Source: Lascolabacillus massiliensis
GTDB lineage: Bacteria > Bacteroidota > Bacteroidia > Bacteroidales > Dysgonomonadaceae
Length of the DNA stretch: 64,000 nucleotides
Direction: 5' to 3'
Assembly (NCBI RefSeq): GCF_001282625.1
Contig: NZ_CTEJ01000001.1
Location: 1,054,001-1,118,000, forward strand
Numbering within the stretch: the first letter of the stretch is position 1; every line of letters begins with the position of its first letter. Positions 10,574 through 20,312 of this stretch are shown here, one piece after another. The position numbers and the translations under genes are program-made. The notes under the pieces were generated by a model, which ran no database searches, had not been told where the DNA came from, and was given only the letters and a program-made list of their open reading frames with translations.

Positions 10574-10981
10574 TTAGTAAGTTACTTTCGGATCAAGTTT
10601 ACCTGCTGTGGCAATCATTTCTTCAATTTGACCTAAAGAAGGCAGACGTCCTACTAGTTTTTTTGCTTCATTCACTTCCTTAATTTTTGCATAAAGGTTC
10701 TCAGCATTACGATTACGAAGTTCTTTAATTGTATCGACACCAGCTTCTTCAAGTAATTCTGAAAATTGAGGTCCGATACCATCAATTCTGAATAAGTCAG
10801 CATGGTTTGTCCACGTTAAAATATCTTTTTCATCAATTCCGGTTTCTTTAGCCAATGCAACTCTCCCTGATTTGCTAGCGCATTTTTCTAGTAAATCATC
10901 AACCGTAATTACACCTGCTGCTCTAAGTTTAGTACTATAAACAGTCCCTATACCTTCTATTTCTTCAATCTTATAAGCCAT
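10574..10981 (-). CDS. DUF4332 helix-hairpin-helix protein
   Basis: 135 aa, two tandem helix-hairpin-helix-like units (IEGIGTVYSTKLRAAGV at about 8-24 and IDGIGPQFSELLEEAGV at about 66-82), each followed by a short helix. Such repeats usually bind DNA or RNA non-specifically. The family has no known function that I can name. It is monocistronic, and a possible -7 box (TATATTTG, minus strand 11038-11031) precedes it. Confidence 0.8.
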   Translation of the reverse strand: MAYKIEEIEGIGTVYSTKLRAAGVITVDDLLEKCASKSGRVALAKETGIDEKDILTWTNHADLFRIDGIGPQFSELLEEAGVDTIKELRNRNAENLYAKIKEVNEAKKLVGRLPSLGQIEEMIATAGKLDPKVTY

Positions 10982-11106
10982 AGTATTCTTTTTTAATTGT
11001 AAGTATTTGGTTAAGTATTTAATATATTTTCAAATATAAATAAATTACTCTATAAAAAAAATTAAATAAGAATTTATTGCTTTAGATATAGGAAAAATAC
11101 ATGATT

Positions 11107-12042
11107 TTAAACTACGTAAAGTGAACTTATTGATTCATTGTTGCATACTCTCATAATAGCATCCGCAAACATATCAGCTACTGAAAGTATTTTTACTTTT
11201 TCAGATTTCTTAGAGTATGGAATGCTATCAGTAAAAATAATTTCTGTTAATGCTGAGCTATCTACCCTTGTTGATGCCGGGTCAGACATTACAGCATGAC
11301 TTGCAATTGCTCTTACAGAATTTGCTCCTTGTTCCATTATCAGGTCAGATGCTTTAGTGATTGTGCCGGCTGTATCAACAATATCATCAATCAATAGCAC
11401 ATCCATACCTTCTACATCACCAATAATCTGCATATCAGAAATTTCATTTGCTTTCTTACGCAGTTTGTAGCAAATCACCATTGGACATCCCAGGAATTTG
11501 GAGTAAGCACTAGCACGTTTTGTTCCTCCCACATCTGGTGTAGCGATTACCATATTGCTCAAATCCAATTGTTTAATGTGTTCTAAAAATACAGCCGAAG
11601 CATAAAGATGATCGACAGGAACATTAAAAAATCCTTGAATCTGATCAGCATGCAAGTCCATAGTAATTAATCTATTGATCCCGGCAGCAGAAAGCATATC
11701 TGCAATAAGCTTTGCCCCGATGCTTACTCTTGGCTTATCTTTTCTGTCTTGTCTAGCCCATCCAAAATAAGGAATTACTGCAACAATTGATTTTGCAGAT
11801 GCTCTTTTTGCTGCATCAATCATCAGTAATAATTCCATTAGATTGTCAGAGTTAGGAAATGTAGATTGGATTAGAAACACCTGTTTTCCTCTAATGGACT
11901 CTTCATATGAAACGGCAAATTCACCATCAGCGAAATGTTCAATAATCATATTTCCTAAGGGACAATTTAAACTATTGCACACCTTTTCGGCAAAGTAACG
12001 TGATTTGTTACCCGAAAAAATTTTAAAAGGTCTATCCTGCAT
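11107..12042 (-). CDS. prs: Ribose-phosphate pyrophosphokinase
   Basis: Makes PRPP from ribose 5-phosphate and ATP, feeding purine, pyrimidine, His, Trp and NAD synthesis. Visible: the FADGEFAVSYEESIRGK region, TMDLHADQIQGFF (PRPP synthase signature) and the PRPP-binding loop VLLIDDIVDTAGTI. The frame can be extended to a TTG at 12069; the ATG at 12042 gives 311 aa and the normal N-terminus (MQDRPFKIFSGNKSRYFAEK), so it is preferred. A -7 box lies about 80 nt upstream. Confidence 0.95.
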   Translation of the reverse strand: MQDRPFKIFSGNKSRYFAEKVCNSLNCPLGNMIIEHFADGEFAVSYEESIRGKQVFLIQSTFPNSDNLMELLLMIDAAKRASAKSIVAVIPYFGWARQDRKDKPRVSIGAKLIADMLSAAGINRLITMDLHADQIQGFFNVPVDHLYASAVFLEHIKQLDLSNMVIATPDVGGTKRASAYSKFLGCPMVICYKLRKKANEISDMQIIGDVEGMDVLLIDDIVDTAGTITKASDLIMEQGANSVRAIASHAVMSDPASTRVDSSALTEIIFTDSIPYSKKSEKVKILSVADMFADAIMRVCNNESISSLYVV

Positions 12043-12119
12043 TCTTTGTAATTTTGTGAAAACCAACAAGTTGGGGTTTTATGTTAATATTATATCGATA
12101 AACGTGTCTAAAACATTTG

Positions 12120-12127
12120 CAAAAGTA
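12120..12127 (-). promoter_or_regulatory. Possible -7 box for prs
   Basis: TACTTTTG on the minus strand matches TAnnTTTG. No convincing -33 TTTG is found at 19-21 nt. An imperfect inverted repeat at about 12058-12080 would form a hairpin in the leader. Confidence 0.4.
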
Positions 12128-12155
12128 CAAAATATCGACTGCAATAAATAATTTT

Positions 12156-13850
12156 TTACATGAAAGATATCCTGTAAATCTCACCTGAGTGAGCAGCAAT
12201 TTTCAGTATTGAAGATTTATCGTTTCTAAATGATATATCCTCGCTACTTTTATTTAATAAAGGGATCAATAAGCCTTCGCTTTTATTATTAAAATGCATA
12301 AATGAAAATGCATGCATTGGGATTTCAACTGTACACTTTTTTTCTGAACTATCGAAATTTGCTACTACTAAAAGAATATCTTTTTCATATCCTCTCAGAA
12401 ATGCAAATAAACGAGTAGAGTCAAATTCATTATTCTCGTAATTAGCCGGCATTAAATCATAAAAAAGTCCTCCAGAGATTGCATCTTCATCATTACATAA
12501 ATTAATCAAGTTCTTATAAAATGTGGCAAGATCTTTCTCTTCCTGAGTTAATAAGTTATCATTCCACAAACCGTTGTTGTTCCAGCGCCTCAAAGTGCTC
12601 AAAGACCAATAATCAAAAATGCTTGTTCTTCCATTTCTTCCACTAAACCCTTCTTCATCCATCCCCTTTTCACCTAATTCCTGACCTGCATAAACCATTA
12701 CAGGGTTAGTATTTATGCATGAAGTTACAATCATAGCTGCTTTACCCTTTGTTCCATTTTTCAGAAAATAATCCGAAGCTATACGCTGCTCATCATGATT
12801 CTCCATAAAATTAAGCATATTCTTTTGAATATCACCAACATTATTTAATGTAAATGAGATATCTGACGAAGGTCTATAGCCACATGATACATCTCGAAGT
12901 ACATCATATAGCCCTACTTTATCATATAAGAAATCGAAACAGTTTTTATCAATAAATACCCTGTACATCGAGGGATTATATATTTCTGCTATAAAAATTA
13001 TACCTGGGTGCTTAGCTTTTATTTGGGGGATAGACCATCTCCAGAAAGCAACTGGTACCATTTCTGCCATATCACATCTGAAGCCGTCGACTCCTTTATC
13101 AGCCCAAAACATTAGTATATCTTTCATCTTATACCAGGTATCTGGAATTGGGTCAAACCACTCTTCATTATTATTTAAATAATCAACACCATAATTAAGC
13201 TTCACAGTATCATACCAGTCATTTTGTGATGGTCTGTTTGTGAAACTATCATTTCCTGTTACTTTTGCTGGAAACTCAACATATTTATTTTCTTTTATAT
13301 TACCATGACGATGCACTATCTCTAAATGCTGCCCCGGAAGATAATAAAAATTGTTTTGGGGAGAGAATGCCTTAGTTACGTCATCATTTTCCCCAAAATC
13401 TGATATATTTAAAGGTTTGCTAACCGACTTATAATTTCTGGCCACATGATTAGGTACATTGTCAATTATAACCTTCAGTCCAATCTCATGTGTTCGTTTA
13501 ATTAACTGTTCGAATTCAGCCATTCTTTCTTGAACATTAACAGCTAAATCAGGGTCTACATCATAATAATCGCGAATTGCGTATGGAGAACCTGCTTTCC
13601 CTTTAATAATTTCAGGAAACTCCTTTGGTATACCATATACACTGTAATCAGTTGTTGAAGCGTGTGCAAGTATCCCTATATACCATACATGAGTATATCC
13701 GTTATCTTTAATTTTCTTTAGAATGTCTATCGTAATATTATTGAATTTACCACACCCATTTTCTTCAATAGTTCCATTAAAAACATTTGCAGAAGAGCTG
13801 TTACCAAACAGTCTTGGAAGCAACTGATATATGAAGTATTTTTTTTTCAC
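12156..13850 (-). CDS. GH13 alpha-amylase-family enzyme, cytoplasmic
   Basis: 564 aa alpha-glucan-active glycoside hydrolase or transglycosylase. The four GH13 regions are present: DNVPNH (130-135), GFRCDMAEM with nucleophile D260, FIAEIY with acid/base E289, and NHD (351-353). There is no signal peptide, so it works on intracellular glucan or maltodextrin. The last 80 or so residues form the usual C-terminal beta domain. It starts 1 nt after the patatin stop, so the two are an operon. The exact specificity (amylase, glucanotransferase or maltogenic enzyme) cannot be told from the sequence. Confidence 0.88.
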   Translation of the reverse strand: MKKKYFIYQLLPRLFGNSSSANVFNGTIEENGCGKFNNITIDILKKIKDNGYTHVWYIGILAHASTTDYSVYGIPKEFPEIIKGKAGSPYAIRDYYDVDPDLAVNVQERMAEFEQLIKRTHEIGLKVIIDNVPNHVARNYKSVSKPLNISDFGENDDVTKAFSPQNNFYYLPGQHLEIVHRHGNIKENKYVEFPAKVTGNDSFTNRPSQNDWYDTVKLNYGVDYLNNNEEWFDPIPDTWYKMKDILMFWADKGVDGFRCDMAEMVPVAFWRWSIPQIKAKHPGIIFIAEIYNPSMYRVFIDKNCFDFLYDKVGLYDVLRDVSCGYRPSSDISFTLNNVGDIQKNMLNFMENHDEQRIASDYFLKNGTKGKAAMIVTSCINTNPVMVYAGQELGEKGMDEEGFSGRNGRTSIFDYWSLSTLRRWNNNGLWNDNLLTQEEKDLATFYKNLINLCNDEDAISGGLFYDLMPANYENNEFDSTRLFAFLRGYEKDILLVVANFDSSEKKCTVEIPMHAFSFMHFNNKSEGLLIPLLNKSSEDISFRNDKSSILKIAAHSGEIYRISFM

Positions 13851-13851
13851 G

Positions 13852-14721
13852 TCAATAATGTATTTTTTTTCTGATACTATCTATTTTAGCCTGTATTTGC
13901 TTTATTCTCTCATAATGTTTGTGGCATTTTTCAACAATATCCCATGATTCCATTTCACTCATTTTAATTGCTGCATGATGAAAGCCAATCTTAGAGATAG
14001 TATCCGTGTTATTTAAGTCGAACATGTGATACTTTTCAATACCTTTGACTTCAATCAATATATCACAATATGTTTTATCAAAGATAGTGTTAGAGTTTGC
14101 CATCAGGTTGAATGTTCTTTCCATTACAGTTCTTATATTATTTTTTTCAGGAGGAGGTATCATCAGTGATACATTCAAACCTATTACATATTTACACTTT
14201 TTCCTGATAACAGATACTGGAAAGTTTTTTAACAAACCACCGTCTACATATGGTTTCCCATGAATGTACTGTGGATTAAAAATTACTGGTACTGAGCATG
14301 ATGCAACTACTGCATCAACCAAGTCATCACCATTTGAGAATGCTACAGTACATGCTCTGTTCCAATCTGTTGCTATAGCGTAGAATGGAATTTTCAGCTC
14401 CTCAAAACTCTTTGCTCTAAGATTCTTTTTTAGAAAACTATGCAACCCTGTACTTTTAAGTAGTCCTGCTTTTGGTATTGATAGCTCAATAAACTCCTTA
14501 AATTCTCTCTTCCTAAATAGCTCCTCAATTTCTTCAGGGTGATAACCGTCAGCGTAAAATACACCAGCAAGAGAGCCGGCACTTGTACCTGCTATTACAT
14601 CAGGTTTAAGACCACACTTATCCAATACTTTAAGTGCTCCTAAATGTGCAAAACCTTTAGCACCACCTCCGCTTAGTGCATAGCCCAGATAATGGTCATA
14701 ACTTTTTCCGAAGAGTGCCAT
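13852..14721 (-). CDS. Patatin-like phospholipase (RssA/YchK type)
   Basis: 289 aa serine acyl hydrolase of the patatin family. The oxyanion loop SGGGAKG is at 17-23, the nucleophile motif GTSAG has S47, and the dyad Asp is D160 in YVDGG. There is no signal peptide or barrel domain, so it is cytoplasmic or peripheral. It is the first gene of a two-gene unit with the GH13 enzyme; what links a lipase-like protein to glucan metabolism is not apparent. Confidence 0.87.
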   Translation of the reverse strand: MALFGKSYDHYLGYALSGGGAKGFAHLGALKVLDKCGLKPDVIAGTSAGSLAGVFYADGYHPEEIEELFRKREFKEFIELSIPKAGLLKSTGLHSFLKKNLRAKSFEELKIPFYAIATDWNRACTVAFSNGDDLVDAVVASCSVPVIFNPQYIHGKPYVDGGLLKNFPVSVIRKKCKYVIGLNVSLMIPPPEKNNIRTVMERTFNLMANSNTIFDKTYCDILIEVKGIEKYHMFDLNNTDTISKIGFHHAAIKMSEMESWDIVEKCHKHYERIKQIQAKIDSIRKKIHY

Positions 14722-14844
14722 ATCAATTTTTTTTATTTATCCGATTCAATAATACAAATATGACATTTTTTTTATATATATCTCATTTATTACTTCTTGA
14801 ATCTATATTCTTTTTAATTGCTTTGATTAATGTCTTTTAAAGTT

Positions 14845-15345
14845 TTATATTTGAAACTTTCTATAAAACTCCTCTTTTAGCTCTCTGATTGTTTTTTTAA
14901 GAACCGGATGTAAAACATCACCTGCAATTTCACTTAAGGGAATTATGACAAAGCTACGCTCATGAAGTCTTGGATGAGGAATAATAAGATCTGGTCTATT
15001 TATAATCAAATCATTGATCAGCAATATATCAATATCGATGATTCTGTCAGAGTGAATACCATTAAGACTCTTGCCCACTCTACCCATCTCTTTCTCAATC
15101 CTTTGAGAAGTTGCGAATATAGAATCAACATCTAAATATGATGTCACTTCGCAGACAGAATTTACAAAATTATTCTCCGAAATAAAACCAACAGGTGAAG
15201 AATAAAAAAAAGCAGAAGAAGATTTTATATCTCCTATCTGCTCTTCTATTTTTTTGTATGCAAATTCAATGTTTCTTTCTTTGTTACCCAGATTTGATCC
15301 AAGAGAAAGAAAAACAGAGAAAATCCTATTTTCTTTATCCTCCAT
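14845..15345 (-). CDS. folK: 2-amino-4-hydroxy-6-hydroxymethyldihydropteridine pyrophosphokinase
   Basis: Folate synthesis: transfers pyrophosphate from ATP to 6-hydroxymethyl-7,8-dihydropterin. HPPK signatures are LSLGSNLGNKERNI, SSPVGF, RIIDIDILL and IPHPRLHERSFVIIPL. At 166 aa it is the usual monofunctional length. It follows queA by 8 nt and is the last gene of the ftsX-to-folK series. Confidence 0.94.
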   Translation of the reverse strand: MEDKENRIFSVFLSLGSNLGNKERNIEFAYKKIEEQIGDIKSSSAFFYSSPVGFISENNFVNSVCEVTSYLDVDSIFATSQRIEKEMGRVGKSLNGIHSDRIIDIDILLINDLIINRPDLIIPHPRLHERSFVIIPLSEIAGDVLHPVLKKTIRELKEEFYRKFQI

Positions 15346-15353
15346 GTAAAGAG

Positions 15354-16406
15354 TTAGTCAATTATAAGCATTGCATCACCATATGCTCCAAAGCGATATT
15401 TTTCTTTTACAGCAATATCGTATACTTCCATTATCTTTTCATATCCACCGAATGCGCATGTCATCATCAATAATGTAGAATATGGCAAATGAAAATTAGT
15501 TATAAGACTCTTAGTAAGAGTAAAATCATATGGGGGGAAAATAAACTTATTAGTCCATCCCTCTCTTGGCTTCAGATGACCATCAGTACTAACGGTAGTT
15601 TCAATAGTTCGTAATACTGAAGTCCCAACAGCACAAATATTATGCCCTTCATCATAAGCTTTATTTACTCTTTCACACAGTTCTTCAGTAATTATGATCT
15701 GCTCCGACTCCATCTTATGTTTAGACAAGTCTTCTACATCAATCATACGGTAAGCGCCTAAGCCATTGTGAAGAGTAAGGAAACCATACTCTATATCTTT
15801 CAGCTGCATCCTTTTCATTAATTCACGACTAAAATGCAACCCGGCTGCCGGAGCAACAACTGCTCCTTCTTTTTCTGCGAATATATTCTGATATCTTTCA
15901 AAATCTTCAGGCTCAGCTCCACGTTCCATATATTCCGGTATTGGAGTCTCACCTATCTGAAACAACTGTTTCTTAAACTCATCATATGGTCCGTCATACA
16001 GAAAGCGTAATGTACGTCCCCTGGATGTTGTATTGTCAATAACTTCAGCAACTAACTCCTCATTATCACCAAAGTAAAGCTTATTCCCTATTCTTATTTT
16101 TCTGGCTGGATTAACAAGAACATCCCAAAGATGCTGTTCCGGGTTTAGCTCTCTCAGCAGGAAAACTTCAATCTTTGCACCGGTTTTCTCTTTATTACCA
16201 AATAGTTTAGCCGGAAATACTTTAGTGTTATTAAAAATGAAAAAATCTTTTGGATTGAAATAATCCAAAACATCTTTAAACACCTTATGTTCCAGTTCAT
16301 TTGATTTTTTGTGAACAACAAGTAGCCGTGACTCATCGCGATGATGTGAAGGGTATTTCGCGATAAGTTCTTCCGGCAAATTAAATTTAAATTGCGAAAG
16401 TTTCAT
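15354..16406 (-). CDS. queA: S-adenosylmethionine:tRNA ribosyltransferase-isomerase
   Basis: Adds the ribosyl part of SAM to preQ1 in tRNA, forming epoxyqueuosine. The N-terminus [23 protein letters not shown], the central [18 protein letters not shown] and the C-terminal [19 protein letters not shown] are diagnostic. 350 aa, standard length. It sits between truB (24 nt) and folK (8 nt) on the same strand. Confidence 0.96.
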   Translation of the reverse strand: MKLSQFKFNLPEELIAKYPSHHRDESRLLVVHKKSNELEHKVFKDVLDYFNPKDFFIFNNTKVFPAKLFGNKEKTGAKIEVFLLRELNPEQHLWDVLVNPARKIRIGNKLYFGDNEELVAEVIDNTTSRGRTLRFLYDGPYDEFKKQLFQIGETPIPEYMERGAEPEDFERYQNIFAEKEGAVVAPAAGLHFSRELMKRMQLKDIEYGFLTLHNGLGAYRMIDVEDLSKHKMESEQIIITEELCERVNKAYDEGHNICAVGTSVLRTIETTVSTDGHLKPREGWTNKFIFPPYDFTLTKSLITNFHLPYSTLLMMTCAFGGYEKIMEVYDIAVKEKYRFGAYGDAMLIID

Positions 16407-16430
16407 ACGTTAAAAAAATTCCTGTATCAA

Positions 16431-17123
16431 TTATATTATTATGTGATCTTCTATAAACCGATCAATCTCATCCATTTTCAAGCAATCAGCAAGAGTAATA
16501 TCCCCTACTCTTGTACGAACCAAACCTGTTAAGTGTGCACCCGAACCCAAAGCTTCACCAATATCTCTGGCAAGCGCTCTGATATATGTACCTTTGCTAC
16601 ATACCACTCTAATTGTTATGTTCGGGATATTGCAAGAAATCAATTCAATACTATCTATAACCAATTTTTTTGGTTTTAGTTCAATATTTTCATTTTTTCG
16701 CGCATATTCATAAGCTCTTTTTCCATCTACCATTACAGCAGAATAAACAGGTGGCACCTGATCAATTTCTCCCACAAAAAGCTTTAATTTGTCCTCTATC
16801 AACTCTCTGGTTATGTGCTCTGTGGGGAATACCTCATTAATTTCTGTTTCTTTGTCAAATGATGGAGTTGTAGCACCCAGCATTATATCTGCAACATATT
16901 CTTTAGTCTGCAATTGAAGCTCTTCAATAGATTTTGTTTTTTTACCAGTACAAATTGTCATTACTCCAGTTGCCAAAGGATCTAAGGTACCCGCATGGCC
17001 CACTTTAAGCTTCTTGATTTTCAATCTTCGACAAAGTTTTGCTCTAACAACACTCACTACACGGAACGATGTCCAATGTAATGGTTTATCGATATGCAAT
17101 ATCTCTCCTTCGATAAAATCCAT
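16431..17123 (-). CDS. truB: tRNA pseudouridine-55 synthase
   Basis: Makes pseudouridine 55 in the T-loop of tRNAs. The catalytic Asp48 is in GHAGTLDPLATGV. YVADIMLGATTPSFDKETE and KGTYIRALARDIGEALG are family motifs. At 230 aa it lacks the C-terminal PUA domain of longer homologues, as is common in Bacteroidetes. It lies 11 nt after uppP. Confidence 0.95.
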   Translation of the reverse strand: MDFIEGEILHIDKPLHWTSFRVVSVVRAKLCRRLKIKKLKVGHAGTLDPLATGVMTICTGKKTKSIEELQLQTKEYVADIMLGATTPSFDKETEINEVFPTEHITRELIEDKLKLFVGEIDQVPPVYSAVMVDGKRAYEYARKNENIELKPKKLVIDSIELISCNIPNITIRVVCSKGTYIRALARDIGEALGSGAHLTGLVRTRVGDITLADCLKMDEIDRFIEDHIII

Positions 17124-17134
17124 TTAAATTATAT

Positions 17135-17935
17135 TTAAGCTAATAAAGTGAATAGTATTGTTGCTAAACCAACTATTGAACAATATATTGCAAAATAAAT
17201 TAATTTACCTCTTCTAACAATGTTTATCATCCACTTACAGGCAATACATCCAGAAACAAAAGCGGCGATAAATCCTGAAATTAAAGCAACATTAGAGATA
17301 GTACCAGTGACATCAACTCCCTGACTAAACTTTAATATATCAAGCATAGCCTCTCCTAATATAGGTGGAATAACCATTAAAAAAGAGAACTGTGCTAAAT
17401 TGGCTTTTTTATTTCCCAATAATAGTCCTGTTGCTATAGTAGTGCCTGAACGAGATAAGCCCGGTATTACAGCTACTGCTTGAGACAAACCAATAATGAA
17501 AGCATCCTTATGATTTATATTTTCTTTCTGTCTTGGTTTATAGTAATGAGTCATTGTAAGTAATGCTGCAGTTATAAGTAACATAATACCTACAATCAGA
17601 ACGCCTGAACTGAAGATTGACTCTACACTATCCTTGAAAAAGAACCCAATAATAGCTATTGGAATCATAGAAATTAGGATATTGATTGAGTACTTTGTTT
17701 CGGCATTCATTTCAAATTTAAACAAACCCTTAACAATCCATGCAATCTCTTTCCATAAGATAACTAAAGTACTCAGCACAGTTGCAACATGCACCATCAC
17801 TGTAAACACTAAATTATCTTCTGGGTGAATCCCAAAAAGCGCTGATCCAATAGTAAGATGTCCACTACTGCTAACAGGAAGATATTCTGTCAGTCCTTGT
17901 AATATACCAAGTATAATAGCCTCAGGAACACTCAT
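17135..17935 (-). CDS. uppP: Undecaprenyl-diphosphatase
   Basis: Integral-membrane phosphatase that recycles undecaprenyl diphosphate to the monophosphate for peptidoglycan and glycan synthesis; overexpression gives bacitracin resistance. Motifs are [14 protein letters not shown] near the N-terminus and [13 protein letters not shown] mid-protein. 266 aa with about eight helices. It is encoded between DUF3098 and truB in a compact series. Confidence 0.95.
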   Translation of the reverse strand: MSVPEAIILGILQGLTEYLPVSSSGHLTIGSALFGIHPEDNLVFTVMVHVATVLSTLVILWKEIAWIVKGLFKFEMNAETKYSINILISMIPIAIIGFFFKDSVESIFSSGVLIVGIMLLITAALLTMTHYYKPRQKENINHKDAFIIGLSQAVAVIPGLSRSGTTIATGLLLGNKKANLAQFSFLMVIPPILGEAMLDILKFSQGVDVTGTISNVALISGFIAAFVSGCIACKWMINIVRRGKLIYFAIYCSIVGLATILFTLLA

Positions 17936-17966
17936 ATTATATTTTTATTAAAAGTATTCCTTTTCA

Positions 17967-18224
17967 CTATTTTTCTACTTTTACTTCTTTTATCTCTTTC
18001 TCTTTAGATGGGTATAATATACCAAAAACCATTAAAACAAACCCGATTAAACAAACTATAGGTGCAAGTTTTATACGTCTGGCACTGAATATATCCTGTT
18101 CAAATCCACTTTCAAATGTAGTTGAAGGTCCTGTCATTAATAAAAACCCCAAGATGATAATAATAACTGCAATACTACAAATTATCAAGTTTGTTTTGCT
18201 TAAAGCGATGTTTTTTTGAGACAT
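17967..18224 (-). CDS. DUF3098 small membrane protein
   Basis: 85 aa with two hydrophobic helices (about 12-29 and 52-70) separated by an SGFEQDIFSARRIKLAP loop, then a charged Glu/Lys tail. It is known to me only as a Bacteroidetes family that sits next to ftsX. It starts 16 nt after ftsX. A role with FtsX or in envelope assembly is inferred from position alone. Confidence 0.8.
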   Translation of the reverse strand: MSQKNIALSKTNLIICSIAVIIIILGFLLMTGPSTTFESGFEQDIFSARRIKLAPIVCLIGFVLMVFGILYPSKEKEIKEVKVEK

Positions 18225-18240
18225 ATCTTAATATTAATTT

Positions 18241-19119
18241 TTATACATAGTAAAGTTGATCCGATTTCATTTTAACATACCTGTTAACTGCAAATGCTGT
18301 AGCAGCTGTTGAAATTGCTACCCCCAGTAAGATCACAATTGCAAAAATCATAATCATGTCTGTAGTAGAAATCAGCGGCTTAATTTCAACATATTCTCTG
18401 CTGAAATAAGTAAGCATCAGAAATATTATCCCATTTGCCAATATACCTGAAATCACACCAGTAAAAATATTGTTTCTAATAAAAGGTCTTCTTATAAAAC
18501 CACCAGTAGCACCAACGAGCTTCATTGTGTTAATTATAAACCTTTTAGAATATATACTTAGTCTTATTGTATTTCTTATAAGAGTGAATGATATAAACAT
18601 CAACACCACAGCAAGTATAAGCAAAACAGTCATTACCTTCGAAAGGTTATTATTTATCAGATCAATTGCTTCCTGCTGATATAGTAAATCTGTTACATTA
18701 TTATCACTCCTGATTAGTTTACTTATTACCGCAATACTATCATTATTAGCATAATCGGAGTTTAAAAAAATCTCGATACAATCTTGAGCCGGATTAAAAC
18801 CTAAAAGCTCTTCAGGATCTTCTCCCAAGTCTTTAATAAGCTGCTCCTTGGCTTCTATTTTGCTGATAAACCTTGACGATTTCACAAATGGTCTGGAATC
18901 CAAATCCTTTCTGATATTTGCAATTTCAGTGTCAGATATATCGGGAGAAAGCATAACACTAAAACTCATATTCTCCTTGATATACTTCGACATACCGTTA
19001 CCCATGAAGAGTATCAAAATTGTTAATCCTAACAACACCAAAACCAATGAGATGCTGATAGTAGATGTAATCTTTGCATTTAAAAACCTGGCGGTGGATA
19101 CTTTTTTCTTTACGGACAT
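18241..19119 (-). CDS. ftsX: Cell-division protein FtsX
   Basis: Permease-like partner of FtsE that activates peptidoglycan hydrolases at the septum. One N-terminal helix (SISISLVLVLLGLTILILF), an extracellular domain of about 120 aa, then three C-terminal helices (VMTVLLILAVVLMFISF, FTGVISGILANGIIFLM, IMIFAIVILLGVAIST). The frame extends to an ATG at 19149; the ATG at 19119 (MSVKKKVSTARFLNAKITSTISIS, 292 aa) fits the family N-terminus better. ftsE is not adjacent. It heads the ftsX-DUF3098-uppP-truB-queA-folK series. Confidence 0.9.
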   Translation of the reverse strand: MSVKKKVSTARFLNAKITSTISISLVLVLLGLTILILFMGNGMSKYIKENMSFSVMLSPDISDTEIANIRKDLDSRPFVKSSRFISKIEAKEQLIKDLGEDPEELLGFNPAQDCIEIFLNSDYANNDSIAVISKLIRSDNNVTDLLYQQEAIDLINNNLSKVMTVLLILAVVLMFISFTLIRNTIRLSIYSKRFIINTMKLVGATGGFIRRPFIRNNIFTGVISGILANGIIFLMLTYFSREYVEIKPLISTTDMIMIFAIVILLGVAISTAATAFAVNRYVKMKSDQLYYV

Positions 19120-19234
19120 ACAGTTGAAGTGAACTAAGCCTATTTCCAAACAATCTGCAAAGTAATAAAATTTATTGCATAAAAACAGGCTAAATGTGAA
19201 TAATTATAGGAAAAAAACTTAAATTCCCTCTTTC

Positions 19235-20251
19235 CTAAATCTCTTTTCTCTCTGATGTATTTATTATAGGCTCTGCAATCACCTTTTTCTCCATCTTTTT
19301 ACTTCTTATTACAGATGCTATTATAGAAACAGTTATCAAAGCAATTATGATAAATAAAGAAGTTAAGGTTGGAATATAAAATTCACTGTTTTGCGTATGT
19401 GCAAAATGGTTAATCATCATTTTACTTCCAATAAAAACCAAGATTATGCTAAGTGCATATTTCAAATAATGGAAATAGTCCATTACTCCCCTGAGAGCAA
19501 AGTAAAGAGATCTTAGTCCCAGTATAGCAAATATATTAGATGTATACACTATAAACATATTAGTAGAAATGGCCAGCACTGCAGGAATTGAATCTACAGC
19601 AAAAACCAGGTCAGTAAGTTCAATTACTATTAATGACATAAAAAGAGGAGTTGCAAAGTGTCTGCCATTTATTTTTTTGAAAAACTTTCCATCCGACATA
19701 TCATCTGTAGTTGGAAAATATTTTCTAATTAATCTGACAAAGAAATTCTGATTTAAATCTTTTGCTGATTCATTCTCCTCCTGTTTATTTTCCTTAAAAT
19801 TATCGAGTACCATCTTAATCCCCGTAATTACAAGAAAACCTCCAAAAACATACATTATCCATGCAAATCTCTCAATCAGGGCAATACCAGCAAAAATAAA
19901 AATAGCTCTGAACACAAGAGCTCCAAGTATACCCCAGAAAAGAACATCATGTTGATACTTTGGATCTATTTTAAATGATGAGAATATAAGGATAAACACA
20001 AAAAGATTATCTACACTCAATGATTTCTCAATCACATATGCAGTCAGAAATTCAAAAGCGAGCTCTTTTCCCATTATAAAATAGACTATCACATTGAATA
20101 TCAATGCTAAAGAAATCCAGAAAAGACTAAGCCAAAGAGCTTTTTTAACACTTACTATTTCTCCTTTCTTATGAAAAACAAACATATCAAGAATTAATAG
20201 TACTACAATTAGGATTAAGAATCCTATCCAAAAAACGGAACTAGTTTCCAT
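19235..20251 (-). CDS. TerC/Alx-family membrane protein
   Basis: 338 aa with about nine membrane helices. Conserved acidic membrane motifs of the family are visible: SVDNLFVFILIF and DLVFAVDSIPAVLAIS. Members export Mn2+ or help load metalated exoenzymes. No yybP-ykoY-type leader is visible upstream; the gap to the next gene is 61 nt. Substrate here is not known; Mn2+ is an inference from characterised relatives. Confidence 0.88.
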   Translation of the reverse strand: METSSVFWIGFLILIVVLLILDMFVFHKKGEIVSVKKALWLSLFWISLALIFNVIVYFIMGKELAFEFLTAYVIEKSLSVDNLFVFILIFSSFKIDPKYQHDVLFWGILGALVFRAIFIFAGIALIERFAWIMYVFGGFLVITGIKMVLDNFKENKQEENESAKDLNQNFFVRLIRKYFPTTDDMSDGKFFKKINGRHFATPLFMSLIVIELTDLVFAVDSIPAVLAISTNMFIVYTSNIFAILGLRSLYFALRGVMDYFHYLKYALSIILVFIGSKMMINHFAHTQNSEFYIPTLTSLFIIIALITVSIIASVIRSKKMEKKVIAEPIINTSERKEI

Positions 20252-20312
20252 TATAAAATATTAAGTTATTGAAATTAAAAACAGAAATCTAACACAGCCC
20301 AGAACGAAAAGT

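Noticed and set aside
12043-12069. TTG start for prs
   Set aside because: The ATG at 12042 gives the normal N-terminus and length; TTG starts are rare in this group.
19158-19165. -7-like TTACTTTG before ftsX
   Set aside because: The second base deviates from TAnnTTTG and no -33 element is found at the right distance, so I did not list it as a promoter.
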